A stretch of DNA of 22,463 bases from JAKOQB01 sp036824465 (GTDB lineage: Bacteria > Pseudomonadota > Gammaproteobacteria > Burkholderiales > Burkholderiaceae_F), in contig DAITAC010000070.1 of the NCBI GenBank assembly GCA_036824465.1, positions 1 to 22,463 on the forward strand, written 5' to 3'. The notes under the pieces are model-generated. The model saw nothing but the letters and a program-made list of their open reading frames with translations, was not told the DNA's origin and did no database searches. Positions within the stretch are counted from its first letter, which is position 1. Each line of letters begins with the position of its first letter. Positions 7,215 through 15,732 of this stretch are shown here, piece after piece. A program made the translations under genes and the position numbers.

Positions 7215-8039
7215 ATGCGCGCGCGCGGCTTCACATTGATTGAGATGATCATCGTGATCGTCGTGCTTGGCATCGTCGCCAGCGCGGTCGCGCTGTTCGT
7301 CAACAATCCGGTGCGGGCATATTTCGACACCCAGCGCCGCGCACAGCTCTCCGACGCGGCCGATACCGCCACGCGCCGCATCGCGCGCGACCTGCAGGAT
7401 GCGCTGCCAAACTCGGTGCGCATCGCAAACGTCGGGTCAACTGTGTTCGTCGAGTTCACACCGATTTCAGATTCCGGCCGCTATCGCGCCGCCGCGTCGT
7501 CCGGCAACGAGCCGGCCGGAATCGATCCGCTCGATTTCACCGACCCGTCGGATACCAGCTTCCAGGTGCTTGGCAGCGCAGTCATGGTCCCGAGCGGCGC
7601 GCAGCTCGTGATCTTCAATCTCGGCGCGGGCAGTTTCGATGTGTACGCGGGCACCAATCGTCGCGCCGTGTCGCCACCCACCGGCAGCACACAGACGATT
7701 TCATTCGTTGCCGGCGCCTGGCCCGGCGATTCTCCCGACGCGCGCTTCTATCTGGTGACGACACCCGTGTCCTATGTGTGCAAGCCGGCCGCTGGTGGCA
7801 CGGGCCGCATCGAGCGCTATTCCGGCTATGCGTTCAATGCAACCCAACCGACGTCCACCGGGAGCGGCGCATTGGCGTCCGCCACCCGCACGCTGCTGGT
7901 TGATGGCGTGCTCGACTGCAGCTTCCAGGTCACGTCGCTGCTGGCCAACGCCAATGGCATGTCGATGTCGCTCGCACTTGGCGATACGCGGGAAAGCGTG
8001 CGTCTGTACACGCAGGTCCACCTGACGAATACGCCATGA
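7215..8039 (+). CDS. mshO: Minor pseudopilin MshO (PilW/GspJ-like)
   Basis: A 274-residue prepilin with a very short leader, MRARG, then FTLIEMIIVIVVLGIVAS, Glu at +5. The stretch VNNPVRAYFDTQRRAQLSDAA, then RRIARDLQDALPNSVRI, is the pattern of MshO and PilW proteins. A GRYR-containing segment (about residue 91) and late cysteines in YVCKPA and LDCSFQV agree with the family. The ATG at 7215 has AAGGT five bases upstream (7206-7210), seven bases after the mshD stop. Its stop overlaps the mshP start as ATGA (8036-8039). It is the largest minor pilin and probably belongs to the initiation or tip complex with MshC, MshD and MshP. Confidence 0.9.
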   Translation: MRARGFTLIEMIIVIVVLGIVASAVALFVNNPVRAYFDTQRRAQLSDAADTATRRIARDLQDALPNSVRIANVGSTVFVEFTPISDSGRYRAAASSGNEPAGIDPLDFTDPSDTSFQVLGSAVMVPSGAQLVIFNLGAGSFDVYAGTNRRAVSPPTGSTQTISFVAGAWPGDSPDARFYLVTTPVSYVCKPAAGGTGRIERYSGYAFNATQPTSTGSGALASATRTLLVDGVLDCSFQVTSLLANANGMSMSLALGDTRESVRLYTQVHLTNTP

Positions 8040-8536
8040 AGCGACCGAGTCGTCAGCGCGGGTTTGCATTCGTTGTCGCGATCTTCCTGCTCGTGATCCT
8101 GGCCGCTTTCGCGTCGTTTGCGGTCGGGCTGACCACCAATGCGGCGACCGCGAATGCCATCGCGGTTCAAGGAAGTCGCGCGTACGAAGCCGCGCGTGCA
8201 GGAATCGAATGGGCCCGCTTCCAGGTCATCGACCCGAACGGCACGCTCGTTCCCGGTGCCACCACGCTGCCGGACTGCTTCGCCTCGCCACGCACCCTCG
8301 CACTGCCGGGCGCGCTATCGGGTTTCACGGTCACGCTGACCTGCCAGCGCTTTCCGACTTCGGCCGCGACACCGAATTTCTTCGAGGAGGGATCGAATCG
8401 CGTCGCGAGCTTCACGATCGTTGCCACCGCAACGCAGAGCACGCCGGGCGCAACCGACTACGTCGAGCGCAAGCTCGAGGCACGGTTCGTCAAATGCAAG
8501 AACGCGGCGGCGCCCGGACCAGGCTATGCGTGCTGA
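8036..8536 (+). CDS. mshP: MshP, PilX-like MSHA biogenesis protein
   Basis: A 166-residue protein whose N terminus looks like a prepilin: RQRG followed by FAFVVAIFLLVILAAFASF. It lacks the +5 glutamate normally needed for pilin alignment, which is usual for MshP/PilX/GspK-like subunits placed at the fibre tip. After the helix comes AYEAARAGIEWARFQV, the family signature. Three cysteines (PDCFAS, LTCQRF and near the end KCKN) plus a terminal cysteine could make disulphides in the periplasm. Its start overlaps the mshO stop by four bases, and its last 11 bases overlap the mshQ start, so mshO, mshP and mshQ are translationally chained. Confidence 0.88.
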   Translation: MKRPSRQRGFAFVVAIFLLVILAAFASFAVGLTTNAATANAIAVQGSRAYEAARAGIEWARFQVIDPNGTLVPGATTLPDCFASPRTLALPGALSGFTVTLTCQRFPTSAATPNFFEEGSNRVASFTIVATATQSTPGATDYVERKLEARFVKCKNAAAPGPGYAC

Positions 8537-11051
8537 TCTCCGCGCGATCACCCACCGCTGGCTCATCGCGCTCGCCGCACTGATCGCCGCGCCCGCGGCG
8601 CTGGCGCAGATCACCTTCGTGTCGGAGTCGGCGCCGTTGCCTTCGTCCAGCGCCGTCAATACGGTGACGGCCCCCCTTCCCGGCGGCGTGGTTGCCAACG
8701 ACGTCATGCTCGCGCTGGTTGCCTATCGCGGCGGCAATACGATCAACGTGGCCTCGGTACCGGCCGGCTGGACCGCCGTCACATCGACCAATGATGGCGC
8801 CCTGCTCGGCATGCGGCTGTACCAGAAAGTCGCTGGCGGATCCGAACCGGCCAGCTATGCGTGGACGCTATCCGGCAGCGATCGCGCCGCCGTTGCGATC
8901 CTGGCGTTTCGCGGCGTCGACACGTCCAGTCCGATCCTGACTTTTGGCACGCGCATCAACGGCGCCTCGACATCGTTGACCGCACCCTCGATCACGCCGG
9001 GCGTCGCGAACTCGATGCTCGCCGCGTTCTGGGGGGCGATCAACGGCAACCTCACTTTCTCGGCTCCGGCGTCGATGGTCGAACGCGTGGACGTCGCCAC
9101 CGGCGCCGGCCCCAACGGGCTGACGCTGGGCGCCGCCTACGAGGCGTATGCGCCGACAACCGCGACCGGAACACGGGTCGCGACGATCGACTCGACGCAG
9201 TCCAACACCGGTTACCTCATCGCACTTCGCCCCGGCGCGATCGTCGCAACGCCCGGCGGCTTCAACGCATTCGAAACATCGACCGCGTCGGGCGCGATCA
9301 CCGGTGTGATCAAGACCCGGATCGCCGGCAGTGCCTCTTCTCTGGCGCTCGTAGCGCTGAACCCGGCGCGCACCGCGGTGCTGACCACTTTCACAGGCGC
9401 CGTCACGGTCGAACTGCTCGACAGCGCCGACAACAGTGGCGCATTGAATGCGACCACCGGCTGCCGTTCAAGCTGGACCACGATCCAGACGCTGTCGCCA
9501 AACCCGAGCTTCACCGCGCCGGACAACGGTCGCATCAACGTGAGCTTCAATCAGGCCAACGCCTGGCGCGATGTGCGCGTGCGCGTCACGTCCGGTAGCG
9601 GCGGCAGCGCGGTGATCGGATGCTCGAGCGACAACTTCGCGATTCGTCCGGATCGCTTCATCAACCTGCAGGCAACCGATGCCGATGACAGCACGGTCGG
9701 CAGCACGCGCGTGTTGAACAACAGTTCGGCGACCACGGGTGTGGTCCATCGCGCCGGGCGTGCGTTCTCCGTACTCGCGCAGGCGGTGTCGGCGACCGGC
9801 GCTGCCACGACCGGTTACAGCGCCGCCAGCGGTGGTCCGACGTTGAGCGTTGCGTCCTGCAGCGTGCCCAGCGGTTGCACCGCCGGCGCGCTTTCGTCGA
9901 CGCTATCGGCCACCAGCGGCAGCGTGGCCGGGACCGCGATCTACCAGGAAGCCGGCGTGATCACGGTCAATCTGCAGGACACGAGCTTCGCTGCCGTCGA
10001 TGCCGCCGACTCCACGCTGGCCGAGCGCACCATCGGCACCACCAGCGCGGCCCCATTCGGCCGCTTCATTCCCGACCGCTACGTGCTATCCGCAGGCAAC
10101 ACGGCCGTGCTCGGCGAACCGCTGTGCGGCGGCGGCCCGAGCCGTCAGACTTTCACCTTTGTCGGCCAGCCCTTCGCCTTTGCCACCGTGCCGATCGTGA
10201 TCGCCACGCCGGTCAATCTCAGCGGGACTGCGCTGGCCAACGCGCGTCCGCGTTTCACGACCACGGACGCCAGTGGACAGTTGATCGCTACCGGTGCGCC
10301 GGTTGCGCTGACCGGCTCGATCGGCGTGGCAAGCGTCACGCAGAGTGCAACCTCGCAGATCGTGTTCGATTCCGGGAGCTATGCATTCACACGCAGCGCG
10401 ACGACACCGGTGGCGAGTTTCACACCGACGATGACCTTCAGCACGGCGGTCAACGACACCACCGAAACTGGAACCAGCGGCAATGGCGCCATCACCGGAA
10501 CCACCTCGCCAGCACTTGGCCCATGGGCCTTCGCCGCCGGCGCCGGCCAGTTCAGCTATGGCCGCATCGCCTTGCGGCCAACGTACGGCGATATCCGGCG
10601 CGACCTTTTCATGCCGCTCGAGGTGCTGCGCTACAACGGCACGGGCTGGGTTACCGCGACCGAGATGGGCGCTTGCCTGAGTGCGCCGACCAACGTGTTC
10701 GCCTACAGCCAGGCCAGCGGCGTGCTCGCCGCGAGCGGCACGACACCGAACTGCTCGACCAGCGTGGCCGCGACCGTCACAACGTCCAATGGCCGTGCCT
10801 CGATCCGCCTGCCGCGGCAGGCGAACTGGAACGCCACGACGCCGTCGTCGATGACATTGACGCTCGTCCTGCTGAACCCGGCCAGCGGACAGACTTGCAC
10901 CGCCGGTGTGCTCAGCCCTGCATCCACGTTGGCGATGCCGTGGCTCGCCGCGCCCGACGGCGCCGGCAATTACAGCGCCAACCCATCCGCCCGGCTGACC
11001 TTCGGGCGCACGCGGGGCGATGTCGTTTCGGTGCGCGAACGCTTCGACTGA
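8526..11051 (+). CDS. mshQ: MshQ, large exported MSHA-associated protein (DUF6701-type C-terminal half)
   Basis: An 841-residue secreted protein. The ATG at 8526 gives a clear Sec signal peptide (hydrophobic 12-26, cut near LAQ, residue 28). Residues about 29-237 form a Thr/Ser/Gly-rich beta domain with GGVVANDVMLALVAYRGG, PAGWTAV and AGGSEPASYAW, a pattern seen in extracellular beta-sandwich domains. From about 244 (GGFNAFETSTASGAITGV) the protein follows the conserved MshQ/DUF6701 arrangement: several strand-rich blocks, IRPDRFINL, PFGRFIPDRY, and the C-terminal MPLEVLRYNGTGWV with a paired-cysteine segment. It probably works at the cell surface as a tip or adhesin-like component; its exact role is not established. 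It ends the first msh block. Vibrio MshQ is, from memory, longer. Confidence 0.85.
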   Translation: MRADLRAITHRWLIALAALIAAPAALAQITFVSESAPLPSSSAVNTVTAPLPGGVVANDVMLALVAYRGGNTINVASVPAGWTAVTSTNDGALLGMRLYQKVAGGSEPASYAWTLSGSDRAAVAILAFRGVDTSSPILTFGTRINGASTSLTAPSITPGVANSMLAAFWGAINGNLTFSAPASMVERVDVATGAGPNGLTLGAAYEAYAPTTATGTRVATIDSTQSNTGYLIALRPGAIVATPGGFNAFETSTASGAITGVIKTRIAGSASSLALVALNPARTAVLTTFTGAVTVELLDSADNSGALNATTGCRSSWTTIQTLSPNPSFTAPDNGRINVSFNQANAWRDVRVRVTSGSGGSAVIGCSSDNFAIRPDRFINLQATDADDSTVGSTRVLNNSSATTGVVHRAGRAFSVLAQAVSATGAATTGYSAASGGPTLSVASCSVPSGCTAGALSSTLSATSGSVAGTAIYQEAGVITVNLQDTSFAAVDAADSTLAERTIGTTSAAPFGRFIPDRYVLSAGNTAVLGEPLCGGGPSRQTFTFVGQPFAFATVPIVIATPVNLSGTALANARPRFTTTDASGQLIATGAPVALTGSIGVASVTQSATSQIVFDSGSYAFTRSATTPVASFTPTMTFSTAVNDTTETGTSGNGAITGTTSPALGPWAFAAGAGQFSYGRIALRPTYGDIRRDLFMPLEVLRYNGTGWVTATEMGACLSAPTNVFAYSQASGVLAASGTTPNCSTSVAATVTTSNGRASIRLPRQANWNATTPSSMTLTLVLLNPASGQTCTAGVLSPASTLAMPWLAAPDGAGNYSANPSARLTFGRTRGDVVSVRERFD

Positions 11052-11061
11052 CGCATTCCGG

Positions 11062-11102
11062 GCCGAAGCGGCAGTTGTTTTTCGCACTTTTGCCGCGCTT
11101 TT
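11062..11102 (+). terminator. Candidate weak terminator after mshQ
   Basis: Two competing hairpins are possible: GCCG/CGGC around AAG (11062-11072) followed by GTTGTTTTT, and GCGGCA (11068-11073) with TGCCGC (11091-11096) followed by GCTTTT. Both end in T-runs rare in this GC-rich DNA. They lie 10-50 bases after the mshQ stop, at the junction of the two msh blocks. Stems are short, so termination would be partial. Confidence 0.4.
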
Positions 11103-11221
11103 CGATCGATCGCGAGCGCTAGTCCACACATAGCATGGCTGTAACCCCGTACTGGGCGCACTGCGCCTGCACGTATGCCATCACTATCCGAATCGTTGCG
11201 CTGGCCCGCCCAAGCACTGGC

Positions 11222-11228
11222 AGGATGG
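11222..11228 (+). promoter_or_regulatory. mshI: Ribosome binding site that decides the mshI start
   Basis: AGGATGG lies six bases before ATG 11235. The in-frame ATG at 11175 has no such site, and the 20 codons between the two starts have clearly lower third-position GC than the codons after 11235. This favours 11235. Confidence 0.5.
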
Positions 11229-11234
11229 TCCGCC

Positions 11235-12212
11235 ATGACCCGTCGCGGCACCGCGCGCGCGCGTGTCGGGATGCAGTTGAACGGTCGCCAGTTGTCGCTG
11301 GTGCGCGTGCGCGCGGGCAACACGCCGCAAGTCGTTGAGCAGCTCAATACCCACGCGCTTGACACCGTGCGGATCGGTGACGCGATCCGCCGGCTGGCAC
11401 GCACCGGATGCTTTCGCAACGCGCGCATCACGCTGGTACTGAGCGCGGGGCAATACGAAATCCATCCCCTGCCCGCGCCACCCGTGCCGGGCGACGAACT
11501 GCGTGACGCGGTGCGCTGGCAATTGCGCGACGTGCTGGCTTATCCGCCCGAGCAGGCGGCGGTTGACTTCGTGCGCTTGCCGCAGGTATCGCAAAGCGGT
11601 GCCGCATCGCTGCTCGTCGTCGCGACGAGGCAATCGGTCGTCGATGAACTGGTCGAAACATTTTCGACTGGGGGCGTCGAGATTGACGCGGTGGATGTGC
11701 CCGAATTCGCGCAGCGCAATCTCGGTCAGCTTGCTGCGGCGGGAGAAGGCACGCACGCGTGGCTGTCGTTCGACATCGATTCGTGTCTTCTGACTGTGCA
11801 GCTTGGCGATGAGCTGTGTTTCGCGCGACGAATCGCGATGCCCGGTGCGCGCGTCGGCGTGTCGCGCAACGATGCTGACGCGGGCGAACAGATCGCCGCC
11901 TTCGCGCAGCGCATTGCCGCGCAGGTGCAGCGCTCGCTCGAACTCTTCGAGCGCCAGTCAGGCCTGCCGCAGGTGCTGCAGATGACTGTCGGACCGCATC
12001 CATTTGCGCGCGCGCTTGCCGAAGCGATTGTCGAACTCACCGGCATTGAGACCGCCACGTTCGACGAGGACCAGTACTTCACGCTCGATGTCTTGACCGG
12101 CGAACGGCTCGCGCGACTGCAGGAGACGCTGATCGCACTTGGCGCCGCGCTGCGCAGCGACGATGCGGCATCGGTCGGCGCGACCGTCACTGCGTTGCCC
12201 AACGCTGCATGA
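11235..12212 (+). CDS. mshI: MshI, PilM-like actin-fold component of the MSHA alignment complex
   Basis: A 325-residue cytoplasmic protein (345 if the ATG at 11175 is used). It opens RARVGMQLNGRQLSLVRV, the first beta-hairpin of the actin-like PilM/MshI fold, followed by blocks typical of MshI: ITLVLSAGQYEIHPLPAPPVP and ELRDAVRWQLRDVLAYPPEQAAVDFV. Later strands include AWLSFDIDSCLLTVQL and a helix IAAQVQRSLELFERQSG, as in PilM-like proteins. By analogy with PilM it binds the cytoplasmic tail of the PilN-like protein encoded next and links the assembly ATPase to the periplasmic alignment complex. It opens the second block of the locus, 183 bases after mshQ, and may have its own promoter in that gap. 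Confidence 0.87.
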   Translation: MTRRGTARARVGMQLNGRQLSLVRVRAGNTPQVVEQLNTHALDTVRIGDAIRRLARTGCFRNARITLVLSAGQYEIHPLPAPPVPGDELRDAVRWQLRDVLAYPPEQAAVDFVRLPQVSQSGAASLLVVATRQSVVDELVETFSTGGVEIDAVDVPEFAQRNLGQLAAAGEGTHAWLSFDIDSCLLTVQLGDELCFARRIAMPGARVGVSRNDADAGEQIAAFAQRIAAQVQRSLELFERQSGLPQVLQMTVGPHPFARALAEAIVELTGIETATFDEDQYFTLDVLTGERLARLQETLIALGAALRSDDAASVGATVTALPNAA

Positions 12213-12225
12213 GGAGCGGGCCTCG

Positions 12226-12867
12226 ATGACGCAGAACATCAACTTCTACCGCCGCCGCGCTCCGGCACAGCACTCCGTCTCGGGTCGCGGGACCCTGACG
12301 ATCGCGCTCGTGGTCGCAGCCGCCGCAGTGGCCTGGTACACGCTCGACATGCGCCGCATCGCCGACATGCGCGCGCAGACGCGGCAAGCGCAGGCCGAAT
12401 CCGAGCGAGTTCAGCGGCTGCTGGCGGCCGTGCCCAGCCCGGGCACGGCGTTCGCGCAACGACTCAAGCAGCAGGAAGACGAGGTGCTGGCGCTCGAATC
12501 GGCAGCGACTCGATTCGCCGACGGCACGCTCAGTCGCGCGGTCGGCTTCACGCCGCATTTGCGCGCGTTGAGCCGGGTCGCGATCGATGGCGTCTGGCTG
12601 ACCGGCATCCAGATCGACCGCGCCCGGGGTGTGCTTGCGCTCGACGGTCGCGCGCTCGATGCTGCACGCGTGCCGGCCTATCTCGCCAGCCTGCAGCGTG
12701 AGGCCCTCTTCAACGGCCTCGTATTTGCCGCGATCGAGGTGAAGGCAATCGACACGGCAGCGCAGCCGACACTGCCACTGGGCATGGTGCAGTTTCGCCT
12801 GCAAAGTGCGCCCGCAACGCAGACCGCATTCGCGGCGACTGCCGGCACAGGTACAGGTCCCCAATGA
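12226..12867 (+). CDS. PilN-like MSHA biogenesis protein (MshI2-type)
   Basis: A 213-residue bitopic protein. The short cytoplasmic N terminus MTQNINFYRRRAP contains an NxNxY/INxL-type motif like the PilN tail that binds PilM. A membrane helix runs about 23-41 (TLTIALVVAAAAVAWYTL), then a coiled-coil-like stretch (43-100, rich in R, Q, E) and a compact alpha/beta domain (GVWLTGIQIDRARGVLALDG, then PAYLASLQRE) of the PilN ferredoxin-like type. The tail is Thr/Gly-rich. GAGGAG (12211-12216), overlapping the mshI stop, is its ribosome site. It overlaps mshJ by four bases. It is predicted to pair with MshJ, as PilN pairs with PilO. Some genomes call this gene mshI2; I leave the symbol empty. Confidence 0.82.
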   Translation: MTQNINFYRRRAPAQHSVSGRGTLTIALVVAAAAVAWYTLDMRRIADMRAQTRQAQAESERVQRLLAAVPSPGTAFAQRLKQQEDEVLALESAATRFADGTLSRAVGFTPHLRALSRVAIDGVWLTGIQIDRARGVLALDGRALDAARVPAYLASLQREALFNGLVFAAIEVKAIDTAAQPTLPLGMVQFRLQSAPATQTAFAATAGTGTGPQ

Positions 12868-13505
12868 AGGCCGCGCTCAAGACCTGGTGGACGCGGCGCG
12901 CGCCGCGCGAGCGGATGGCAATCGCGGGAGCCGCCGCGGTGCTCTCCCTGGTCGCCATCGACACGATCGCCTTTGCGCCGCAGCGCGCCGAACTTGCCAA
13001 GGCGACGCAACAACGCGACGCCGCGCGCCGACATCTGGACGAACTGCAGAAGCTTGCCGCGCATCATGCGGAACAAGGCAGCGCCGAAGCGCGCGCACGC
13101 CTCGAACAGCTCGCGTCGCGCCGCGCGCGGACCGAGCAGGTGCTCGCCAATGCGCAACTGGACCTGACCGCGCCAAGCGACATGGCGCAACAGCTTGCCA
13201 CGGTGCTCGCGCAATTTCCGCGGCTGCGCGTGGTGGCTGCCGTTTCCCAGACGCCGGCGCCCATCAATGAATCGCAGGCGTCGGCAGGAACTGTCCCGGC
13301 GGCCGGCACCATCTATCGACACGGACTGGAGCTGACGGTCGAAGGCCAGTACTTCGACCTGATGGCGTACCTGGAAATGCTGGAAAAGACGCGCCACCGC
13401 ATCTACTGGCGTGAGCTCGATCTGAAGGTCGGCACACAGGGCGTGCCGGTCACGCGCGTTGCGGTCTTCACACTGTCAAAGGAACCGGCATGGATGCGCC
13501 TCTGA
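12864..13505 (+). CDS. mshJ: MshJ, PilO-like inner-membrane alignment protein
   Basis: A 213-residue protein with a basic N-terminal tail (MKAALKTWWTRRAPRER), one membrane helix (about 18-36), a long charged coiled coil (about 38-95, rich in Ala, Arg, Gln and Glu) and a C-terminal alpha/beta domain. The motif LELTVEGQYFDLMAYLEMLEK with IYWRELDLKV is the PilO/MshJ signature. It should form a heterodimer with the preceding PilN-like protein in the inner membrane and reach into the periplasm to contact MshK. It starts inside the last four bases of the upstream gene and overlaps mshK by 16 bases at its end, so the three genes are tightly coupled. Confidence 0.88.
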   Translation: MKAALKTWWTRRAPRERMAIAGAAAVLSLVAIDTIAFAPQRAELAKATQQRDAARRHLDELQKLAAHHAEQGSAEARARLEQLASRRARTEQVLANAQLDLTAPSDMAQQLATVLAQFPRLRVVAAVSQTPAPINESQASAGTVPAAGTIYRHGLELTVEGQYFDLMAYLEMLEKTRHRIYWRELDLKVGTQGVPVTRVAVFTLSKEPAWMRL

Positions 13506-13906
13506 CATCGTGCTTGCGCGCAGGACGCGTACTGGGCGTGATCGCGACCGCGTTTGTGCTGACGCAAGCGTTTGCACAGGAACGCGACCCGACCAAGCCT
13601 CCCGCGATCCTCAATCCGCGCGCCACCCAGCCAGCGCCCGCGGACGGCGGCTCGCCGGCGCGACTGTCGATGATCCTGCGCGGCCACGACGACGTGCGCA
13701 GCGCCTTGATCGACGGCCAGCTCGTGCGTGTTGGCGAGTCGATCGCGATCGGCGGCGTTGCGCATCGCGTGACCCGCATCTCGGACAACACGGTCGTCCT
13801 GGCTGCCGCAAACGAAACCGGAACGACGCAACTCACACTGGAACTTCTTCCCGACGCCGAGCGGCCGCGTGAACGGCTGGTGACGCGCGGGAAAACCGGA
13901 GCTTGA
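13490..13906 (+). CDS. mshK: MshK, PilP-like periplasmic protein
   Basis: A 138-residue protein with a signal peptide (hydrophobic about 14-28, probable cut after AFAQ, residue 30). The mature N terminus ERDPTKPP is the RDPxxPP motif by which MshK, and PilP or GspC-like proteins, are recognised. A small beta domain follows, LSMILRGHDDVRSALIDGQLVRVGE then VTRISDNTVVLA, matching the homology-region fold that binds the secretin. There is no lipobox, unlike PilP. The ATG at 13490 is preceded by AAAGGA (13478-13483), lies inside the end of mshJ, and the stop is one base before the mshL start. It probably connects the MshJ/PilN-like dimer to MshL. Confidence 0.85.
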   Translation: MDAPLTSCLRAGRVLGVIATAFVLTQAFAQERDPTKPPAILNPRATQPAPADGGSPARLSMILRGHDDVRSALIDGQLVRVGESIAIGGVAHRVTRISDNTVVLAAANETGTTQLTLELLPDAERPRERLVTRGKTGA

Positions 13907-13907
13907 G

Positions 13908-15713
13908 ATGAACGACGAATCGAACTCGGGTCTGTTTGGCGCGCTGGTCGATGCCCGTCCCGTCCAACCACAATCCGCGAGCGGCATCGCACGCAGCCAC
14001 GACCAGTGGCTCACCCTGGCGGCCTTCGGAACCGGCATGCTGGCAATGCTGCTGCTGGCCGGATGCGCATCCGCGCCTGCGCGCGAGTCAACCGCCGTGC
14101 TGCCCGAGATCCGCGCCGCGCTTGCCGAGCAAAACTCTTCCAGACCGACTCCGGTTCCACCCGCAGTGGCACAGGCATTGGTGCCGCCGGCTGATCTGTC
14201 ACTGCCGCCACTTGCCAACCGCGTATCCGAACCGCGCTTCGACCTGAAGGTGGTGGGCCTTCCCGTCGCGCAGGTGTTTGCGGCGCTGGCGCAGGACACG
14301 CGTTACTCGATCCTGGTCGACCCGGAGTTGAAGGCGACGGTCACCGTGAACCTGAAGGACGTCACGTTGATCGAGGCGCTCGACACGCTGCGCGACATGT
14401 ACGGCTTCGAGTACCGGATCCAGGGCGCGCGCGTGTTCGTGCAGCCGGCGACGATGCAGACGCGCCTGTTCCAGGTGAACTACCTGATCGCGAACCGCAG
14501 CGGACGCAGCGACGTGCGCGTCACATCCGGATCGATCTCGTCCGTGGGCGGCGTGTCCGCTGGCGGGCAGAGCACAACTTCCGCTTCGACCCAGCCCGGC
14601 ACACAGACCACGCAGGAGTCGAGCCACATCATGACGCAGATCCGCAACGACCTGTGGACCGAGGTCGAAGCGTCGCTGCGGCTGCTCCTTGGCGACGCCA
14701 AGGCCAGCGGAAGGCAGCTGATCGTATCGCCGCAATCCGGCGTGATCGTCGTAAGGGCCTTGCCGCGCGAATTGCGCGCGGTCGAGGAATACCTGAAAGC
14801 GATGCGCCTGAATGTCGAGCGCCAGGTGATGCTGGAGGCAAAGATCGTCGAGGTGCGGCTGCGCGAAGGCTTCGAGTCCGGCGTGAACTGGGCAGCGTTT
14901 CGCACTGGTGCCAATCATCGCGGCAGCGCGGGCCTGCTGAATCCCGGCACGCAACTGTCGCCGAGCGGCACGCTGACCAATGGCAGCCTGAGCGCCGACC
15001 CCGGATCGAACCTGAGTCTCAACGCGAATGCCGGCGCCGGCCTGCTCGGGCTGGCATTCCAGACCAGCAATTTCGCGGCGCTGATTTCTTTCCTCGAAAC
15101 GCATGGCGACGTGCAGGTGCTGTCCAGCCCGCGGATCGCCACGCTGAACAACCAGAAGGCGGTGCTGAAGGTCGGCACCGACGACTTCTTCGTCACCAAC
15201 GTGACGACAACCACCAACAGCACGGCCACCGGCAACGTCGTGTCGCCGACGATCACGGTACAGCCGTTCTTTTCCGGTGTCGCGCTCGACGTCACGCCGC
15301 AGATCGATGCTGAGGCCAACATCATCCTGCACGTCCATCCTTCGGTGTCGAACGTGGCTGAGCGCACCAAGCAACTGAATCTCGGCACGCTGGGCAGCTT
15401 CACGCTGCCGCTGGCATCGTCGACCGTCTCCGAGACCGACACCATCGTGCGCGTGCGCGACGGCAACATCGTCGCCATCGGCGGGCTGATGAAAGTCTCG
15501 CGCTCCGCCGACCGCAAACAGGTGCCGGGCGTGGGCAGCATTCCTGGCGTGGGCGAGTTGTTCGGTTCGCGCACGAACGAGACCGACAAGCACGAGCTCG
15601 TGATTCTGCTCAAACCCACCGTGGTGCAGTCCGATGCGCAGCTCGACGCAATGCGCGAGGAATCGCTCGATCGCATCGAGGCGATTGCCGGCATCGCGCG
15701 CCGCGCCCCATAG
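13908..15713 (+). CDS. mshL: MshL, outer-membrane secretin lipoprotein
   Basis: A 601-residue PilQ/GspD-family secretin forming the outer-membrane pore for the pilus. A lipobox LLAGC (Cys53) ends the signal sequence, but about 34 mostly polar residues precede the hydrophobic core, an unusually long n-region. An STN/N0-type domain covers about 111-180 (LPVAQVFAALAQDTRYSILV). A Ser/Thr/Gly-rich linker lies at 205-238. N1-type and secretin domains follow: VIVVRALPRELRAVEEYL (about 280), then the barrel with VQVLSSPRIATLNNQKAVLK (402-421), TPQIDAEANIILHVHPSVSNV (from 463), IVAIGGLMK (521-529) and PGVGELFGS (546-554). It ends HELVILLKPTVV. GGAG sits six bases before ATG 13908, supporting this start. 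Confidence 0.95.
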   Translation: MNDESNSGLFGALVDARPVQPQSASGIARSHDQWLTLAAFGTGMLAMLLLAGCASAPARESTAVLPEIRAALAEQNSSRPTPVPPAVAQALVPPADLSLPPLANRVSEPRFDLKVVGLPVAQVFAALAQDTRYSILVDPELKATVTVNLKDVTLIEALDTLRDMYGFEYRIQGARVFVQPATMQTRLFQVNYLIANRSGRSDVRVTSGSISSVGGVSAGGQSTTSASTQPGTQTTQESSHIMTQIRNDLWTEVEASLRLLLGDAKASGRQLIVSPQSGVIVVRALPRELRAVEEYLKAMRLNVERQVMLEAKIVEVRLREGFESGVNWAAFRTGANHRGSAGLLNPGTQLSPSGTLTNGSLSADPGSNLSLNANAGAGLLGLAFQTSNFAALISFLETHGDVQVLSSPRIATLNNQKAVLKVGTDDFFVTNVTTTTNSTATGNVVSPTITVQPFFSGVALDVTPQIDAEANIILHVHPSVSNVAERTKQLNLGTLGSFTLPLASSTVSETDTIVRVRDGNIVAIGGLMKVSRSADRKQVPGVGSIPGVGELFGSRTNETDKHELVILLKPTVVQSDAQLDAMREESLDRIEAIAGIARRAP

Positions 15714-15732
15714 CGCAAAGTCGCCGACCGCC

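Noticed and set aside
9875..11122. Open frame of 415 codons in another + frame inside mshQ
   Set aside because: Arg/His-rich composition and no recognisable motif; mshQ in the same stretch has a signal peptide and family motifs.
10086..11129. Minus-strand frame of 347 codons opposite the end of mshQ
   Set aside because: Shadow of mshQ; no ribosome site or domain.
13908..14000. Twin-arginine signal in MshL
   Set aside because: No consecutive arginine pair before the hydrophobic core; the lipobox supports Sec/lipoprotein export.
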